A stretch of 8,631 nucleotides of DNA from Candidatus Igneacidithiobacillus taiwanensis (GTDB taxonomy: Bacteria > Pseudomonadota > Gammaproteobacteria > Acidithiobacillales > Acidithiobacillaceae): positions 3,195-11,825 of the forward strand of contig DDOU01000057.1 of the NCBI GenBank assembly GCA_002341825.1. Direction: 5' to 3'. Below are positions 1 to 7,399 of this stretch, piece after piece. The notes below the pieces were generated by a model. It saw only the letters and a list, made by a program, of their open reading frames with translations. It did not search any database and had not been told where the DNA came from. Made by a program: the position numbers and the translations under genes. The first letter of the stretch is position 1, and each line of letters opens with the position of its first letter.

Positions 1-711
1 TCGGCAGAATTGACCAAATATGCCGCCAATGTCTTACTGGCCACCAAGATTTCGTTCATGAACGAGCTCTCTGGCCTGGCAGAAAAACTGGGTGCCGATA
101 TCGAGAAGGTACGCATTGGCATTGGCTCCGATCCGCGCATCGGCTTTGATTTCATTTATCCGGGTTGCGGGTATGGCGGCTCCTGTTTTCCCAAAGACGT
201 GCGCGCTCTCGAGCATACGGCGCGGGAGTTGGGCTTTGACGCGCCTCTCATTCGCGCCGTCGAGACTGTCAACAATGCGCAAAAGCGAGTACTTGAGCGC
301 AAGTTGGTGGAGGAACTTGGCGAAGATCTCGACGGCAAATGCATTGCCATCTGGGGCCTAGCCTTCAAACCCAACACCGACGATATGCGCGAGGCGCCAA
401 GCCGTACCCTCATCGATGGACTGCGCCGGCGGGGTGCGACAATACAGGCCTTTGATCCGGTAGCCATGGACGAGGCCGCCCGCATCTATGGTAACGCCAC
501 CGACCTACGCCTTTGTGCCGACCCCTACGACGCCTGTACCGGGGCCGACGCCTTGGTCATTTGTACCGAGTGGCAAATCTTTCGCAGTCCCGATTTCGCG
601 CAATTGCGCCACTTGCTGCGCAATCCGCTGATCATCGACGGCCGCAATCTCTACGAACCCCGCCTTCCGCGGTCTGCAGGGCTCCGCTACCGTGCCATTG
701 GTCGTCCCTGA
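1..711 (+). CDS. ugd: UDP-glucose 6-dehydrogenase, C-terminal part (5' end outside window)
   Basis: Oxidises UDP-glucose to UDP-glucuronate with two NAD+, in the cytosol, supplying surface polysaccharide precursors. The frame is open from base 1, so the start lies upstream; 236 codons of an enzyme normally about 440 residues long are visible. The active-site set is present with family spacing: Lys (codon 16-18) and Asn (28-30) in TKYAAN, then nucleophile Cys (184-186) and Asp (196-198) in GGSCFPKD. Lys to Cys is 56 residues, as for K204/C260 in the streptococcal enzyme. The C-terminal UDP-binding domain shows [16 protein letters not shown] and the DGRNLY motif near the end. The in-frame TTG at position 10 sits inside the conserved helix and is not a real start. 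The last 20 bases overlap rfaE1, which implies a shared transcript. Function is confident from the motifs. Confidence 0.95.
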   Translation, partial: SAELTKYAANVLLATKISFMNELSGLAEKLGADIEKVRIGIGSDPRIGFDFIYPGCGYGGSCFPKDVRALEHTARELGFDAPLIRAVETVNNAQKRVLERKLVEELGEDLDGKCIAIWGLAFKPNTDDMREAPSRTLIDGLRRRGATIQAFDPVAMDEAARIYGNATDLRLCADPYDACTGADALVICTEWQIFRSPDFAQLRHLLRNPLIIDGRNLYEPRLPRSAGLRYRAIGRP

Positions 712-1663
712 AGCCTTGCAGCGCCTGCGTCGGGCCCGGGTAGCCGTCCTTGGCGATGTCATGCTCGACCGCTATTGGTTCGGTCGGGTGGAGCGAATTT
801 CTCCCGAGGCACCGGTGCCGGTGGTGCAGGTCGGTCGGGAAGAGCAGCGTCCCGGCGGTGCTGCCAATGTTGCCCTTAACATCGTGGCGCTCGGAGCAGA
901 CTGCCGCTTGCGCGCCCTTTTGGGGCGTGATGCGGCGGCCGATGCGCTGACGCAACTCCTGGAGCAAGCAAGAGTGGAGACGAGCTTCCGACATCTCGAC
1001 GGCTTGCCCACCACCGTCAAGCTGCGGGTAATCGGGCAGCAGCAGCAACTCTTGCGTCTCGACTTTGAAGAGCGGCCCGAGGAGGCCAGGCTGGCAGAGC
1101 TCTTTGTTGCCGATGCCGATTTTTTGCACGGTTGTGCGGCGCTACTCCTTTCCGATTACGGTAAAGGGGTTTTGCTCGATCCGCAGCCGTGGATTCAGTG
1201 CGCCCGCGCTCAGGGTTTGCCGGTACTGGTCGACCCCAAGGGGCGCGACTATACCCGCTACCGCGGCGCTACCCTGATTACCCCAAACAAGGGTGAATTT
1301 CAGGCTGCGGCCGGCAATTGGCGTTCTGAGGAGGAGTTCCGGCAACTCGGGGAGCAGCAGCGCCAGGCTTGGCAAGTGGAGGCCTTGTTGGTGACTCGCG
1401 GCGAGGAGGGCATGACGCTTTTCCTGGCCGATGGAATTCATCATCATCCCGCCCAGGCGCGCGAGGTGTTTGACGTTACCGGTGCCGGCGATACCGTCAT
1501 TGCCACCATTGCTACCGCGGTAGCTGCTGGCTGGCCGCTGGACCGTGCCGTCGAGTTGGGCAACCGGGCAGCGGGCATTGTGGTCGGGAAGTTGGGCGCT
1601 GCCACCGTTTCCCCAGAAGAATTGTCCGCAGCCTTGGAGCTTGCCGGTGTTACCCCAGCCTGA
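692..1663 (+). CDS. rfaE1: D-glycero-beta-D-manno-heptose-7-phosphate kinase (single-domain RfaE/HldE kinase)
   Basis: Phosphorylates heptose 7-phosphate at C1 in the ADP-heptose pathway for the lipopolysaccharide inner core; cytosolic, PfkB/ribokinase family. In the 323 residues I see the N-terminal GDVMLDRYW strand (21-29), the GGAANVA substrate loop (55-61), SDYGKG (154-159), DPKG (181-184), TPNKGEF (197-203) and the anion hole/catalytic DVTGAGDT (261-268, base Asp267). The protein ends soon after the kinase fold. The adenylyltransferase half found in bifunctional HldE is missing, so a separate RfaE2/HldC must exist elsewhere. The start is a GTG inside the end of ugd (20-base overlap) with GCAGGG about ten bases upstream, which fits translational coupling. 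The next gene begins about 7 bases after its stop. The family call is secure; the exact start is less so. Confidence 0.93.
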   Translation: MPLVVPEALQRLRRARVAVLGDVMLDRYWFGRVERISPEAPVPVVQVGREEQRPGGAANVALNIVALGADCRLRALLGRDAAADALTQLLEQARVETSFRHLDGLPTTVKLRVIGQQQQLLRLDFEERPEEARLAELFVADADFLHGCAALLLSDYGKGVLLDPQPWIQCARAQGLPVLVDPKGRDYTRYRGATLITPNKGEFQAAAGNWRSEEEFRQLGEQQRQAWQVEALLVTRGEEGMTLFLADGIHHHPAQAREVFDVTGAGDTVIATIATAVAAGWPLDRAVELGNRAAGIVVGKLGAATVSPEELSAALELAGVTPA

Positions 1664-1670
1664 GGCGGGC

Positions 1671-2426
1671 GTGGAGAGGACGTTGGGGGAGGAGCACCGG
1701 CTGCCGGTGCCCCGATTGCTTGCTCGACGCGTCGGCAAAGCCATCCAAGACTATCGCATGATCCGGCCCGGAGACCGGGTCCTGCTGGCGCTCTCCGGTG
1801 GCAAGGATTCCCTGAGCCTACTTGCCCTGCTGGCGCAGATGCAGCGCCATAGTAAATTGTCTTTTTCTTTGGGGGTGGCAACGGTCGATCCGCAAAGCCC
1901 GGATTTTGAGCCCGAACCCCTCGGCGATCATGTGCGCGGTCTTGGCCTGCCCTGGTTCTGGGAACGTCAGGATATTTTCGGCAGGGCGCAGAAACATCTC
2001 GGCCGCCCGTCCTACTGCAGTTTCTGCGCGCGAATGCGACGCGGGGTACTCTACCAATGTGCCCGCCGCGAGGGGTATAACGTCGTAGCCCTCGGCCAGC
2101 ACCTCGACGACTTTGCCGAAAGTTTTTTTATGTCGATGTTTTATAACGGCGAATTGCGTACGATGAAGGCGCATTACCGGGTCCGCGAGGGCGACCTGCG
2201 GGTCATCCGGCCCCTGGTGTACTGTCGCGAACGACAGACCCGCGCCTACGCCGAAGGGCAGGGGCTACCCATCATCATCGAAAACTGCCCGGCCTGCTTT
2301 CGTCATCCCACCGAGCGGCAGCGTATGAAGGAGCTTCTTGCCGAGCAAGAGGCGCGCGATCCGCGTCTATTCAAGCAACTGTTACACGCCATGCAACCCC
2401 TCATGGCGCGAGAGGTGCCAGCATGA
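1671..2426 (+). CDS. ttcA: tRNA 2-thiocytidine(32) synthetase TtcA-type PP-loop protein
   Basis: TtcA proteins adenylate cytidine-32 of certain tRNAs and replace the oxygen with sulfur, using an Fe-S cluster. With the GTG at 1671 the protein has 251 residues. It shows the PP-loop SGGKDS (42-47), CSFC (Cys116, Cys119), LGQHLDD (141-147), RPLVYCRE (180-187) and a C-terminal CPAC (Cys206, Cys209). E. coli TtcA is longer (311) and uses one cysteine at the last position, so this is a shorter variant with a second CxxC; a related thiolase of another position is possible. The frame stays open back to 1545, but that part overlaps rfaE1 and looks like shadow sequence. GTG 1671 lies 7 bases after the rfaE1 stop. 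TTG 1683 and GTG 1707 are alternative starts. The stop overlaps the hslO start (ATGA). Confidence 0.85.
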   Translation: MERTLGEEHRLPVPRLLARRVGKAIQDYRMIRPGDRVLLALSGGKDSLSLLALLAQMQRHSKLSFSLGVATVDPQSPDFEPEPLGDHVRGLGLPWFWERQDIFGRAQKHLGRPSYCSFCARMRRGVLYQCARREGYNVVALGQHLDDFAESFFMSMFYNGELRTMKAHYRVREGDLRVIRPLVYCRERQTRAYAEGQGLPIIIENCPACFRHPTERQRMKELLAEQEARDPRLFKQLLHAMQPLMAREVPA

Positions 2427-3283
2427 GCGATACAAACTCGAGTGATTTCGTGCAGAGCTTTTACTGGGAGAGCCTGCCCCTGCGAGGTGCGCGTTGCCGG
2501 GTGGACGGCGTATTCCAGCGCGTGCTGCGCGACGTGCAGCTTCCCCACAGTGTGCGCCAGCTTCTCGGCGAAATTATGGTCGGGCTGGCGCTGCTTTCCA
2601 GCACGCAAAAGCATTTTGAGCGTCTCATCCTGCAAGCGCAGAGTGGGGGAAATCTTCAGCTGTTGGTGGCGGAATTCCTCACCGGTGGCGGCATGCGCGC
2701 CTACGCGCGTTGGCGTGGCGACGACGAAAGCGTCGATCTCGCAACCCTGCCCGAGGCACTCTTGGCGCTAACCGTAGACATGGGCTTGGATCGGGACCGT
2801 TACCAAGGCTTGATTCAACTGCGGCAAACGTTGACCCAATCCCTCGAGGCCTACTTTTTGGAATCGGTGCAGGCGCCGGCCTACTTTCGCCTAATGGTAG
2901 ATGCCGAACAGGGAATTGCCGGAGGATATTTTTTGCAGCGCTTGCCCGGAGTGCTCACCACCGAAGAGTGGAATACCGCCACCGGCTTTTTGGCGGTGGG
3001 ATCGGATCGCTCTTTGTTGCTGGCGCAGCCGGAGCAATTTTTGCCCGAGATCTTCCCAAACGTCGGGGTACGCTTGCGTGCCCCGGAGCCCTTGCAATTC
3101 CAATGTAGTTGCTCGCGTGAGCGGGTGGAGCGGATGCTCATTGCCCTGGGCGAGACCGAGGTAGAGGAGACCTTGGCCACCGAAGGCAGCATCCAGGTCA
3201 CCTGTGAATATTGCCAGACCGTATACCGCCTCGATGCCAGCGAAGTTGCGGCCCTTTTTGCTGCCGGCAAGGCTCTGCACTAG
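2423..3283 (+). CDS. hslO: Hsp33 redox-activated holdase chaperone
   Basis: Cytosolic chaperone that is inactive with Zn bound and is switched on when oxidants form disulfides between its C-terminal cysteines. The 286 residues match the usual family length. The four zinc ligands are all present: Cys228-X-Cys230 (QCSCS) and Cys261-XX-Cys264 (CEYC). The N-terminal substrate-binding domain carries the family pattern LLGE.MV..ALLSST.K (48-63), the GG loop LTGGGMRAYAR (86-96) and GIAGGYFLQ (164-172). The ATG overlaps the ttcA stop in an ATGA, so the two are translationally coupled. It is the last gene of the plus-strand operon. Nothing in the sequence suggests damage. Confidence 0.96.
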   Translation: MSDTNSSDFVQSFYWESLPLRGARCRVDGVFQRVLRDVQLPHSVRQLLGEIMVGLALLSSTQKHFERLILQAQSGGNLQLLVAEFLTGGGMRAYARWRGDDESVDLATLPEALLALTVDMGLDRDRYQGLIQLRQTLTQSLEAYFLESVQAPAYFRLMVDAEQGIAGGYFLQRLPGVLTTEEWNTATGFLAVGSDRSLLLAQPEQFLPEIFPNVGVRLRAPEPLQFQCSCSRERVERMLIALGETEVEETLATEGSIQVTCEYCQTVYRLDASEVAALFAAGKALH

Positions 3284-3450
3284 CAGCGAAAATACCTCCA
3301 ATGTGTTACGCCTGAGGACCGGTGTTGGCCGCTTGCCATCCGCAAGCAAAGAGCTATGTGCGACTCCCGGTTTTTTCTCCCTCGCCGTTGGGAAGCCGGC
3401 GGCCGGATGCATTCAGCGACGGAAGACGTTATCGGTCCAAGGGCCCATGT
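3284..3450. other. Intergenic region between convergent operons
   Basis: This 167-base stretch separates the hslO stop from the end of the minus-strand block. I see no gene with recognisable motifs on either strand. It holds one 6-bp perfect stem with a 5-base loop (3331-3347, GCTTGC/GCAAGC) and a T6 run at 3371-3376. The run is more than 20 bases from the stem, so this is not a classical intrinsic terminator. It is the likely edge of the restriction island. Confidence 0.5.
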
Positions 3451-3732
3451 TTACCCATCCATTGGCAGACCCGCTTTCGCCCAAAAATGATCGAAATCAT
3501 CGCCAACGCCCCAGCCAACCTTTTGCCCGAGCTGACGGGCAAGGTGCTTGGCAACGAAGGCCTCGAATACGGCCTCCATCGGGAATAGTAGGGATGGTGC
3601 ACGATGGGCGCCCGCGCCGGTGAGTGGCGACTCGTCGTATCCGTTTTCCCAAATGCCCTCGGCAAGAAATCGTGGTGTTTGATCGTGGGTGCGATCGTAG
3701 CTTGCACCAACGAACCAGTATGTTTCGGCCAT
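3451..3732 (-). pseudogene. Remnant: McrB-like N-terminus fused in frame to McrC-like segment
   Basis: A 93-codon frame with two recognisable parts. Residues about 1-33 (YWFVGASY, DQTPRFL, EGIWENGYD) match the opening of one McrB-type AAA+ GTPase family in type IV, modification-dependent restriction, as I remember it. Residues about 34-69 (SPLTGAG, SLLFPMEAVFEAFVAKHL) resemble the McrC nuclease-partner region around its FPM..FE.FVA motif. The GTPase core of McrB and the N-terminal part of McrC are absent, as is the McrC nuclease end. The last 24 residues resemble nothing I know. The ATG overlaps the res stop (TGATG) with GAGG ten bases upstream, so it is probably still translated. It cannot be a working McrBC. 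Assignment is from remembered motifs, not a search. Confidence 0.65.
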
Positions 3733-6431
3733 CAAAGCTTCGCCTCGATCCAATCCCACCGCTTGTCCTTGACCATCACGAATCGGCAACGGCCCCCCGA
3801 CAGGTTGGCCCACAGGTCCCCGATCAGGCGATCATCTTCAGCCCCGTTCCAGCGATCCGCGCCTTTGTATTCCACCGCGAGAATCGGCCCCAGCCGGCCT
3901 GCCGTCCCTGGCAACTGGCAGAGGAAGTCTGGATAGAAGCGGCCATCGGCTTTCTGCAAGAAGAATGAACTGCCTTCACGCCGCACCAGGTTGCGCACCC
4001 AGAACTGGATACGGCCCCGTTGCGCCCAAATATCCAACTGGCAGGCACACTCGAATTCCTCCTTGCTGTCGAAGTCGCCGATGCGCCCATGGAAGTGCCT
4101 GCGGAAATCGAAATGCCCAAAGCGCCCGTCGTAGTCACGGCTGGGCGCGTAGGCCTGGGCATGAAACTCAAAGGTGAATTGATCCGTCACCGCCACACGC
4201 GTGGCCGCATCGTCACCAAATAGAACTTGCTGGAATGCCTTGCCAACGGCCTGCTTGCGCAGTTCGCGAATGCGCGCCTCGAGCAGATTGCGGATCAGGA
4301 ACTTCTGCAGGTTGGCGCGTGCCAGCGTGAATCCATCCCGGTGCAGTAGATCGGTGAGCCAGGCGGCGACAAAGGCCTGCTTGCTGGTATGGGTCAGCGA
4401 TGGTTCGGGCAGGTTGCGGCACAGCCAGGTGGCAAGGCGTACCTGATCCCAGTGTTCGGGTTGATAAACGAGGCCCAGGTCACGCTGCAATTCAGGCAGA
4501 AAGCGCGAGATGACGCGGCCGCCGTCATCGATGTCGATCTCACCGCCTTCCGACACTTTTAGCGCCGCGCCCAGTGCGGCAAGTTCCGCATCCGTTGGCG
4601 CAGCATCGTAGCTCGACAGCTCCCAAGGGTAATCGAGCACCTCCGGGTCGTCGAACAGCTGCAACTCGCCTTGCACGCGCAAGGCCAGCTGCGGCACGCA
4701 AAGGCGCTCACCCTGCTCGGCTGGAGTCTGGAAGAACTCGATCGCCGTGGTGCGACTGATTTCGGCAGCTTGCACAATCGTCGCTGCTGCAGTTTCGGAA
4801 GTGACCGAGGCCTTGAGTGCCTCGGTCTCGTCCTCGGTCAACGGGGCGGTGATGGTTAGCCGGTTGAGCTTGCCGTCCCAGCTCACCTTGTCACGCACCG
4901 GTTTAGGCACGCTCTTAAAATCGGGCTTTTCTGGCAAGGTGATCGTCACGGGCCGAACGACAACACGCCCGGCGTGGCTCTCCAGATCGAGCCGTGCCTG
5001 TTCAGCCTTGGCGGCCGTGACGAATTCCGTGACCTCGCGCCGCTCGAACCCGGCACCCTCTACCAGCCGCTCCCGCAGCGCGCTTGCCGTTTCCGCAAAG
5101 CTTTTCGACACCACGAAGGCATACGACCGGTTCAACGCCGGGGCTTGCCTGTGCGCGGCATCCGGCTGACGCAACACGCGCCCGAGTAGCTGCTCTACCG
5201 CCGTGGCCGATGTCAGCTCGGCCATGCTCACCAGAATGTAGGCAAACGGGCAGTCCCAGCCTTCCGCCAGCGCCTTTTGCGTGAGGATGAACTTCACCGG
5301 GCAGGTCGGATCGCGCAATCCCAGCTTGTAATCGACTTCGACTTGCTCCAACCCCTTTTCCTCACCAGTGGCCACCACGATTTCACTGGCGGGAATGCCG
5401 TGGTTGGCGATCAACTCGTTCCTCACGCGCTCAACGTCCAGCGTTTCCACACCCGTGCGGCGCGGCTGCGCCTGGATCAGCACCAGGGGGCGCAGATACG
5501 GCGCACCGGCGCGATGTTCTTCCTCCGCCAGTTTATGCAGGGTATCGCGTCGGGCAATGGCATCGGCCAGACACTGCTGCCAGTTGGGCTCGGTTTCCAG
5601 CACCACCGGCAGCTTGATCATTTCCTCTGCCTTCAACTCGGCGGCAGAAACGCTGTGCAGCACGTTGCTGGGCGTGCGCGTGAGATCGGGCGTGGCGGTC
5701 AGTTCCATCACGCCACTGGGGCGGAAACGGGCCAGCATGTCGAAGGCGAGTTCGGTGCGGCTGTTGTGCGCCTCATCGACGATCACGAACGGGCGGCGCA
5801 GGCGCAGCACGTTGGCCAGTGAATAGGGCGTGGTGCGATTCGCTCCCTCGCCATCGGTGAGCAAGGCATCGCGCTGGGTGGGCGAGAGGTGGTCGAAGTG
5901 GTGCATCAGCGCGCCGCTGCTTTGATACACCTTGCGGCACTCTTCCTCCTCCACTTGGAATGCCTGCCGCGTGGCGACGATGATCGTGGTCGAGGTATCC
6001 AGCGTGGCGCGGGTCACACTCTTGGCTTCTTCCAGGTCCAACACCGTGATTGGCCCCGCCTCGCGCAGCGCGGCGTGATAGGGATGATGGCGGTCTTTGA
6101 GCGCCTTGATCGTCTGCTCGCGGATCGGCTTGCTGGGTGTCAGCCACAGAATCACGCTGCGTTCGGTGCGCAGCAAATGGGTGTTGACCAATTGGACGCT
6201 TTTCGCCGCTAGCCAGGTCTTGCCGCCGCCGGTGGGCACGCGCAGGCAGAAGTACGGCATATCGGCTGGGAAACCCGACAACGGGTTGTAGGGCAAACCG
6301 CGTCCCCACAGGCGTTCGGTGGTGGCGGTGAAGGCAAGCGAGGGGGACAGCAGTTCATGGCAGGCCTTGAAATAAGCCTCCACGCTGTCGAGCACCTGTT
6401 GTTGGTAGGCCTTGGGCGAAAAGGTCGTCAT
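3732..6431 (-). CDS. res: Type III-like restriction subunit Res: SF2 helicase/translocase with C-terminal nuclease
   Basis: ATP-driven subunit that works with Mod to recognise and cut unmodified DNA. The 899 residues include Walker A PTGGGKT (66-72), the DEAH box (219-222), TATP motif III (245-248), TQKALAEGWDCP (384-395) and motif VI QLLGRVLRQP (414-423). A C-terminal PD-(D/E)xK nuclease is visible as YPDF (Asp835) followed by EYK (Glu854, Lys856). All key residues are present and the length is normal for type III Res, so it looks intact. The ATG overlaps the stop of the 72-codon gene upstream (ATGA), and its own stop overlaps the McrB/McrC remnant. Its first 123 bases recur as a diverged copy at 7275-7397. 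A helicase-nuclease of another defence system is possible, but the Mod upstream in the same unit favours type III. Confidence 0.9.
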   Translation of the reverse strand: MTTFSPKAYQQQVLDSVEAYFKACHELLSPSLAFTATTERLWGRGLPYNPLSGFPADMPYFCLRVPTGGGKTWLAAKSVQLVNTHLLRTERSVILWLTPSKPIREQTIKALKDRHHPYHAALREAGPITVLDLEEAKSVTRATLDTSTTIIVATRQAFQVEEEECRKVYQSSGALMHHFDHLSPTQRDALLTDGEGANRTTPYSLANVLRLRRPFVIVDEAHNSRTELAFDMLARFRPSGVMELTATPDLTRTPSNVLHSVSAAELKAEEMIKLPVVLETEPNWQQCLADAIARRDTLHKLAEEEHRAGAPYLRPLVLIQAQPRRTGVETLDVERVRNELIANHGIPASEIVVATGEEKGLEQVEVDYKLGLRDPTCPVKFILTQKALAEGWDCPFAYILVSMAELTSATAVEQLLGRVLRQPDAAHRQAPALNRSYAFVVSKSFAETASALRERLVEGAGFERREVTEFVTAAKAEQARLDLESHAGRVVVRPVTITLPEKPDFKSVPKPVRDKVSWDGKLNRLTITAPLTEDETEALKASVTSETAAATIVQAAEISRTTAIEFFQTPAEQGERLCVPQLALRVQGELQLFDDPEVLDYPWELSSYDAAPTDAELAALGAALKVSEGGEIDIDDGGRVISRFLPELQRDLGLVYQPEHWDQVRLATWLCRNLPEPSLTHTSKQAFVAAWLTDLLHRDGFTLARANLQKFLIRNLLEARIRELRKQAVGKAFQQVLFGDDAATRVAVTDQFTFEFHAQAYAPSRDYDGRFGHFDFRRHFHGRIGDFDSKEEFECACQLDIWAQRGRIQFWVRNLVRREGSSFFLQKADGRFYPDFLCQLPGTAGRLGPILAVEYKGADRWNGAEDDRLIGDLWANLSGGRCRFVMVKDKRWDWIEAKL
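6309..6431 (-). repeat. Direct repeat A, copy 1 (5' end of res)
   Basis: The first 41 codons of intact res. They align without gaps to 7275-7397 at a constant offset of 966 bases. The middle of the alignment, including a 36-base stretch around 6353-6396, is identical. Differences cluster at the extreme 5' end and past about 6325. At protein level 34 of 41 residues agree by my count. Confidence 0.9.
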
Positions 6432-6646
6432 GGCTTGCCCTTATCGTGGGCTTGGGGTTCCTGCAACGGCTGGCTAGATGGATTCGTGTCGGGCTTGATG
6501 CGCTCCATGACCCCAGCGCGGCTGATGATCAATTCGGTGCCTGTTTGCACGGCCAGTTCGCGCGCCCGCTGCGCGGCGCGTTGCAAGGCGGGCCACGAGC
6601 CGCGCAGATCGGCGGTCTTTGCTTGGTCGATGGTTTTGGTGGTCAT
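6428..6646 (-). CDS. Small conserved-looking protein with LRG..AL.RAA.RA motif, function unknown
   Basis: A 72-residue protein with no signal peptide or membrane segment. Residues 14-29 carry LRGSWPALQRAAQRAR, followed by TGTELIISRAG (35-45) and a polar, proline-rich tail. The first 50 residues could fold as a helix plus a beta-hairpin. The ATG overlaps the zeta-like toxin stop (ATGA) with GGAG six bases upstream, and its stop overlaps the res ATG (ATGA). This position suggests an antitoxin for the toxin, which would be toxin-first order. A related motif occurs in the short ORF directly after mod (7893-8039), where there is no zeta toxin. It may therefore belong to the mod-res operon instead. 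I do not recognise a named family. Confidence 0.75.
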   Translation of the reverse strand: MTTKTIDQAKTADLRGSWPALQRAAQRARELAVQTGTELIISRAGVMERIKPDTNPSSQPLQEPQAHDKGKP

Positions 6647-7164
6647 CGCTCACTCCAATCCAGTAAAACCGGTGCTTCCCCGGCGTTGTCATACAAAACC
6701 CAGGCATCCGCAACGGGGGCGTAATGCCGGTGGAAATTCTCCAGCCCGGCGGTGAAACGGCGGCGAATCAACGCCTCGGGAATGTTGTGCCCGCCTTGCA
6801 GAACCCGTTGTCGCACTCGCGCAACGGCCTCGTCGGCATGGTTGAGTCGTAGAAAAATCAGCTCCACCCAATAGCCCGCCTGCTGCCATTGCCGGATGTG
6901 GCGCAGATAGGTGCGGCCCGAAAGCGTTGTTTCGAAGGCAAAGCTTTCACCTGCGCGGAAATGCCGATCCAGCTCCGCCAGCATCAAACGCCCCGCCCGC
7001 ACCGCCGCCGTCTCGGGAGCAAATGGCGCCAACCCAGCGGCAATCAGATCGGCATTCACGAATACCGGGCATGCCGCCTCATTGGGTAGAAACTCGCGCG
7101 CAAACGTCGTCTTGCCTGCGCCATTGGGTCCCGCAATGATGATGACCTTGCGCTCCGGGGTCAT
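6643..7164 (-). CDS. Zeta-toxin-like P-loop kinase
   Basis: A 173-residue P-loop protein of the zeta toxin / chromosomal zeta-like ATPase group. Classical zeta toxins phosphorylate UDP-N-acetylglucosamine and block wall synthesis; the substrate here is unknown. Visible motifs are Walker A GPNGAGKTT (12-20), VNADLIAAG (36-44) with Asp39 at the zeta catalytic position, FETTLSG (77-83), QGGHNIPE (123-130), RRRFTAGLENF (134-144) and a final LYDNAGE (157-163). The ATG at 7164 sits 2 bases after the chimeric ORF stop with GGAAG seven bases upstream. The frame extends further 5' to 7275, but that part only reads the mod-tail repeat out of frame. No classical epsilon antitoxin precedes it; the 72-codon gene following is the only candidate partner. 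Confidence 0.82.
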   Translation of the reverse strand: MTPERKVIIIAGPNGAGKTTFAREFLPNEAACPVFVNADLIAAGLAPFAPETAAVRAGRLMLAELDRHFRAGESFAFETTLSGRTYLRHIRQWQQAGYWVELIFLRLNHADEAVARVRQRVLQGGHNIPEALIRRRFTAGLENFHRHYAPVADAWVLYDNAGEAPVLLDWSER

Positions 7165-7166
7165 GC

Positions 7167-7270
7167 TCAAACTTCCGGCACATACGGCATTTGTTTGAAG
7201 GTGATACCCGCGCGCGCAAGGCGCGACGAGCTCAAGCGGCAGGCGGTGGCGTAAATCACTTTGGGGCCGA
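7167..7270 (-). repeat. Direct repeat B, copy 1 (diverged mod 3' tail)
   Basis: Aligns without gaps to the last codons of mod (8040-8143) at a constant offset of 873 bases. The protein tails agree at 23 of 33 residues (GPKVIYA, ACRL, SRL, ITFKQ, PY). Both end at a TGA. The divergence shows it derives from a different mod allele, not a recent copy of the neighbouring one. Confidence 0.88.
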
Positions 7271-7274
7271 CGCA

Positions 7275-7397
7275 CAGGCCCTCGGCGGTGGCGGTGAAGG
7301 CAAGCGAGGGGGAGGGCAGTTCATGGCAGGCCTTGAAATAAGCCTCCACGCTGTCGAGCACCCGTTGTTGGTAGGCTTTCGGGAGGAATATGCTCAT
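7275..7397 (-). repeat. Direct repeat A, copy 2 (truncated res 5' end)
   Basis: The partner of 6309-6431, lying 966 bases away and read in the same direction. It stops matching res at about base 7275, where the mod-tail sequence begins. Confidence 0.9.
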
Positions 7398-7399
7398 GG

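Larger units (their letters stand above)
7167..7397 (-). pseudogene. Chimeric scar ORF: Res N-terminus fused in frame to Mod C-terminus
   Basis: A 76-codon frame. Residues 1-41 match the first 41 of the intact Res (KAYQ, VLDSVEAYFKACHEL, SLAFTAT; 34 of 41 identical). From about residue 44 to the end it matches the last 33 residues of the Mod encoded at 8040 (GPKVIYA.ACRL...ITFKQ.PY; 23 of 33). The junction is near base 7270. It keeps a res start codon and a mod stop codon, but no Walker A, nuclease or methyltransferase motif, so it has no enzymatic role I can infer. The ATG is 2 bases after the RelE/ParE-like toxin stop, and the TGA is 2 bases before the zeta-like toxin ATG. It is best read as the scar of a deletion between tandem mod-res operons. 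It may still be translated. Confidence 0.85.

Noticed and set aside
1545..1670. Upstream extension of ttcA to a start at 1545
   Set aside because: It lies wholly within rfaE1 in another frame, shows no TtcA-like residues, and would overlap by more than 110 bases. GTG 1671 after the rfaE1 stop is more plausible.
3331..3376. Intrinsic terminator for hslO (stem 3331-3347, T6 at 3371)
   Set aside because: The stem is only 6 bp and the T-run is over 20 bases away with unrelated sequence between.
3322..3588. Plus-strand 88-codon ORF after hslO
   Set aside because: Its second half is antisense to the McrB/McrC remnant, and its first half has no recognisable motif or ribosome binding site.
4747..5826. 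Several 100-180-codon plus-strand frames opposite res
   Set aside because: They are antisense shadows of a GC-rich gene with intact motifs; none has a recognisable domain.
7165..7275. Longer zeta-like toxin starting at 7275 (37 extra residues)
   Set aside because: The extra codons read the mod-tail repeat out of frame. The zeta fold begins at the strand right before Walker A, matching the ATG at 7164.
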